Source: Methanosarcinaceae archaeon
Lineage (GTDB): Archaea; Halobacteriota; Methanosarcinia; Methanosarcinales; Methanosarcinaceae
Assembly: GCA_028690255.1 (NCBI GenBank)
Contig: JAQVBP010000009.1
Coordinates: forward strand, 6,636 to 12,679
DNA length: 6,044 nucleotides
Direction: 5' to 3'
Part shown: positions 5,401 through 6,044 of the stretch, piece after piece
Position numbering within the stretch: position 1 is the first letter of the stretch
How the letters are laid out: the number at the start of each line of letters is the position of its first letter
Program-made: the position numbers and the translations under genes
The notes under the pieces: generated by a model
What the model was told of the DNA's origin: nothing
The model's input: only the letters and a program-made list of their open reading frames with translations
The model's database searches: none

Positions 5401-5475
5401 ATTGGCCTTAAAGAACCCGCTTTCAAGGACCTTCTGGAGGCCCTGCAGGCACCTGAGATTAACAGTAATACATGA
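5401..5475 (+). pseudogene. possible C-terminal relic of a plus-strand gene
   Basis: Between lsm and rpl37e, where the DNA is otherwise AT-rich, 75 bases have the composition and codon style of coding DNA on the plus strand. They read GLKEPAFKDLLEALQAPEI and end NSNT at TGA 5473-5475. The residue pattern looks like an amphipathic C-terminal helix. Upstream the frame stays open but runs into the terminator and promoter sequence and has no recognisable domain or start. No family is recognised; it may be a leftover of an inserted gene or chance. Confidence 0.25.
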
Positions 5476-5490
5476 AGTGCTTGATATAGC

Positions 5491-5709
5491 TTACGGGGAT
5501 ACATATACCACGTTGTCGCCGCGTATGACAACACTTACAAACTTGTTTACGATCTCTCCTTCTCTTAATTCTTCAGCATTATCAAGTACGAGGTTCATGT
5601 GAATATCGTAACCTTTCAGTTCGCCTCTAAATTCGCGTGCGCCTTTTAACCTGACGATAACGGGCGTATCCAGTGCGTTGTTCAATATGTCCAGAGGTCG
5701 ATTTGCCAT
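5491..5709 (-). CDS. lsm: archaeal Sm-like (Lsm/SmAP) RNA-binding protein
   Basis: A 72-residue Sm-fold protein that forms a ring, normally a heptamer, and binds U-rich RNA, with roles in RNA processing and turnover. Sm1 covers about residues 14-47 (PVIVRLKGAREFRGELKGYD, then HMNLVLDNAEE). Sm2 is VVIRGDNVVYVSP (60-72). The uridine pocket residues are present: D35, H37 and N39 in the loop of Sm1 and R63-G64-D65 in Sm2. The length is typical of SmAP1, with no added domain. The ATG is preceded by AAGGGGAT, with the G's at 5722-5719, nine bases away. In many euryarchaea lsm lies directly next to rpl37e; here the order is kept but 228 bp intervene. It probably has its own box A at 5764-5757. Confidence 0.97.
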   Translation of the reverse strand: MANRPLDILNNALDTPVIVRLKGAREFRGELKGYDIHMNLVLDNAEELREGEIVNKFVSVVIRGDNVVYVSP

Positions 5710-5756
5710 CCTTAAAATCCCCTTAAAATATTATAAATCAAGTCATTCTCTATATC

Positions 5757-5764
5757 AATATAAA
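5757..5764 (-). promoter_or_regulatory. proximal box A of lsm
   Basis: TTTATATT on the minus strand lies about 48 bases before the lsm ATG, predicting a start near 5734 and a leader of about 25 nt containing the Shine-Dalgarno. The fit to the archaeal TATA consensus is good, but the surroundings are very AT-rich. Confidence 0.45.
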
Positions 5765-5866
5765 TAGTTAATCCAGACTTAAATTGGTTGCTGCTAAGAA
5801 TGATATTTTGAGTACAGCGTCTATTAAACACAATATATGTTATACGCAACAAAGTTGTAAAAACAA

Positions 5867-5874
5867 TATATAAA
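5867..5874 (-). promoter_or_regulatory. distal consensus box A upstream of lsm
   Basis: TTTATATA on the minus strand is a perfect archaeal box A, closer to consensus than the proximal element. It predicts a start near 5845, which would give lsm a leader of about 135 nt or drive a separate small RNA across 5845-5735. No structured RNA family is recognised there. The rest of 5710-5966 holds only AT-rich DNA and a small dyad CTGAATGTTCAG (5914-5925); a 60-codon frame there looks spurious. Confidence 0.4.
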
Positions 5875-5966
5875 GCTATCGAAGAGTCAACCACTTTTTC
5901 CTAAAATCTTCGTCTGAATGTTCAGGTTTTTGAGGGAAGAGGTAAATCTGTTGAGTGAGTTGAAAA

Positions 5967-6044
5967 CCTCATTATACCTCATTATAACCTCATCAAATCC
6001 TCATTATACCCTCATTATACCCTCATTATACCCTCATTATACCC
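5967..6044. repeat. 11-bp tandem repeat CCTCATTATAC, running off the edge
   Basis: The unit CCTCATTATAC occurs four times perfectly (5999-6042) and starts again at 6043. Before that come three diverged units: a 10-base CCTCATTATA (5967), CCTCATTATAA (5977) and CCTCATCAAAT (5988). The perfect copies are at the window edge and the decayed ones face lsm, so the array is probably still expanding outside the window. The 11-bp period is about one helical turn. No function is evident. Confidence 0.9.

Noticed and set aside
3487..5449. Recurrent CCTGCAGG or near matches at 3488, 3550 and 5442
   Set aside because: Short self-complementary sequence in unrelated contexts with no shared flanks; coincidence is the simplest view.
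5402..5602. 66-codon plus-strand frame starting at TTG and crossing into lsm
   Set aside because: It is in a different frame from the coding-like tail, is antisense to lsm over half its length, and lacks a ribosome-binding site.
5712..5894. 60-codon minus-strand frame just upstream of lsm
   Set aside because: It lies in AT-rich promoter DNA, covers both candidate box A elements, and has random-looking hydrophobic composition without a family match.
5967..6044. CRISPR array
   Set aside because: Units are 10-11 bp, directly abutting with no unique spacers, so this is a simple tandem repeat.

Overview
The window reads as a methanogenic euryarchaeon, most likely Methanosarcina or a close relative. 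It carries an archaeal Sm-like protein, an archaeal/eukaryotic-type ribosomal protein L37e, TATA-type (box A) promoters and poly-T stop signals. Moderately GC-rich genes stand in long, very AT-rich spacers. The genus is an inference from the style of the Lsm, PurF and L37e proteins and from base composition, not from a search.

Left half, plus strand. After a repeat-rich, gene-free leader (1-257) comes a compact three-gene unit: a MarR-family regulator, a short TrmB-type helix-turn-helix protein and a 480-residue MATE-family exporter. The spacers are 46 and 18 bases and each gene has its own Shine-Dalgarno sequence. The natural reading is an exporter operon that carries two regulators of different families. 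A 21-bp AT-rich dyad just before the MarR gene is the best operator candidate.

Middle. From 2572 to 3572 there is no intact conserved gene. It holds a broken YjbQ/UPF0047 gene (about 2893-3303, plus) with one frameshift near its N-terminus and a second caused by one extra G in a G-run. It also holds a pair of TTCCGGAA palindromes flanking a TATA-like sequence, which would serve a possible 20-codon minus-strand ORF convergent with the exporter gene, and terminator-like hairpins.

Right half, minus strand. The order of transcription is lsm (Sm-like protein), rpl37e and purF (amidophosphoribosyltransferase, first committed step of purine synthesis). Here lsm and rpl37e are separated by 228 bp that contain an intrinsic-type terminator and a new box A, so the two look transcriptionally uncoupled. 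That spacer also holds a coding-looking plus-strand tail that may be a relic of an inserted gene. A perfect 12-bp stem made of two AATTGCAATT palindromes overlaps the rpl37e stop, before purF. PurF almost certainly starts at a TTG that leaves the nucleophilic cysteine at residue 5.

Both window edges are short tandem repeats: a 14-bp poly-T unit on the left and an 11-bp CCTCATTATAC unit on the right, the latter running off the end. No CRISPR array, tRNA, rRNA or transposase was seen. I see no clear new multi-gene system; the most unusual items are the doubly regulated exporter operon and the structured spacers.
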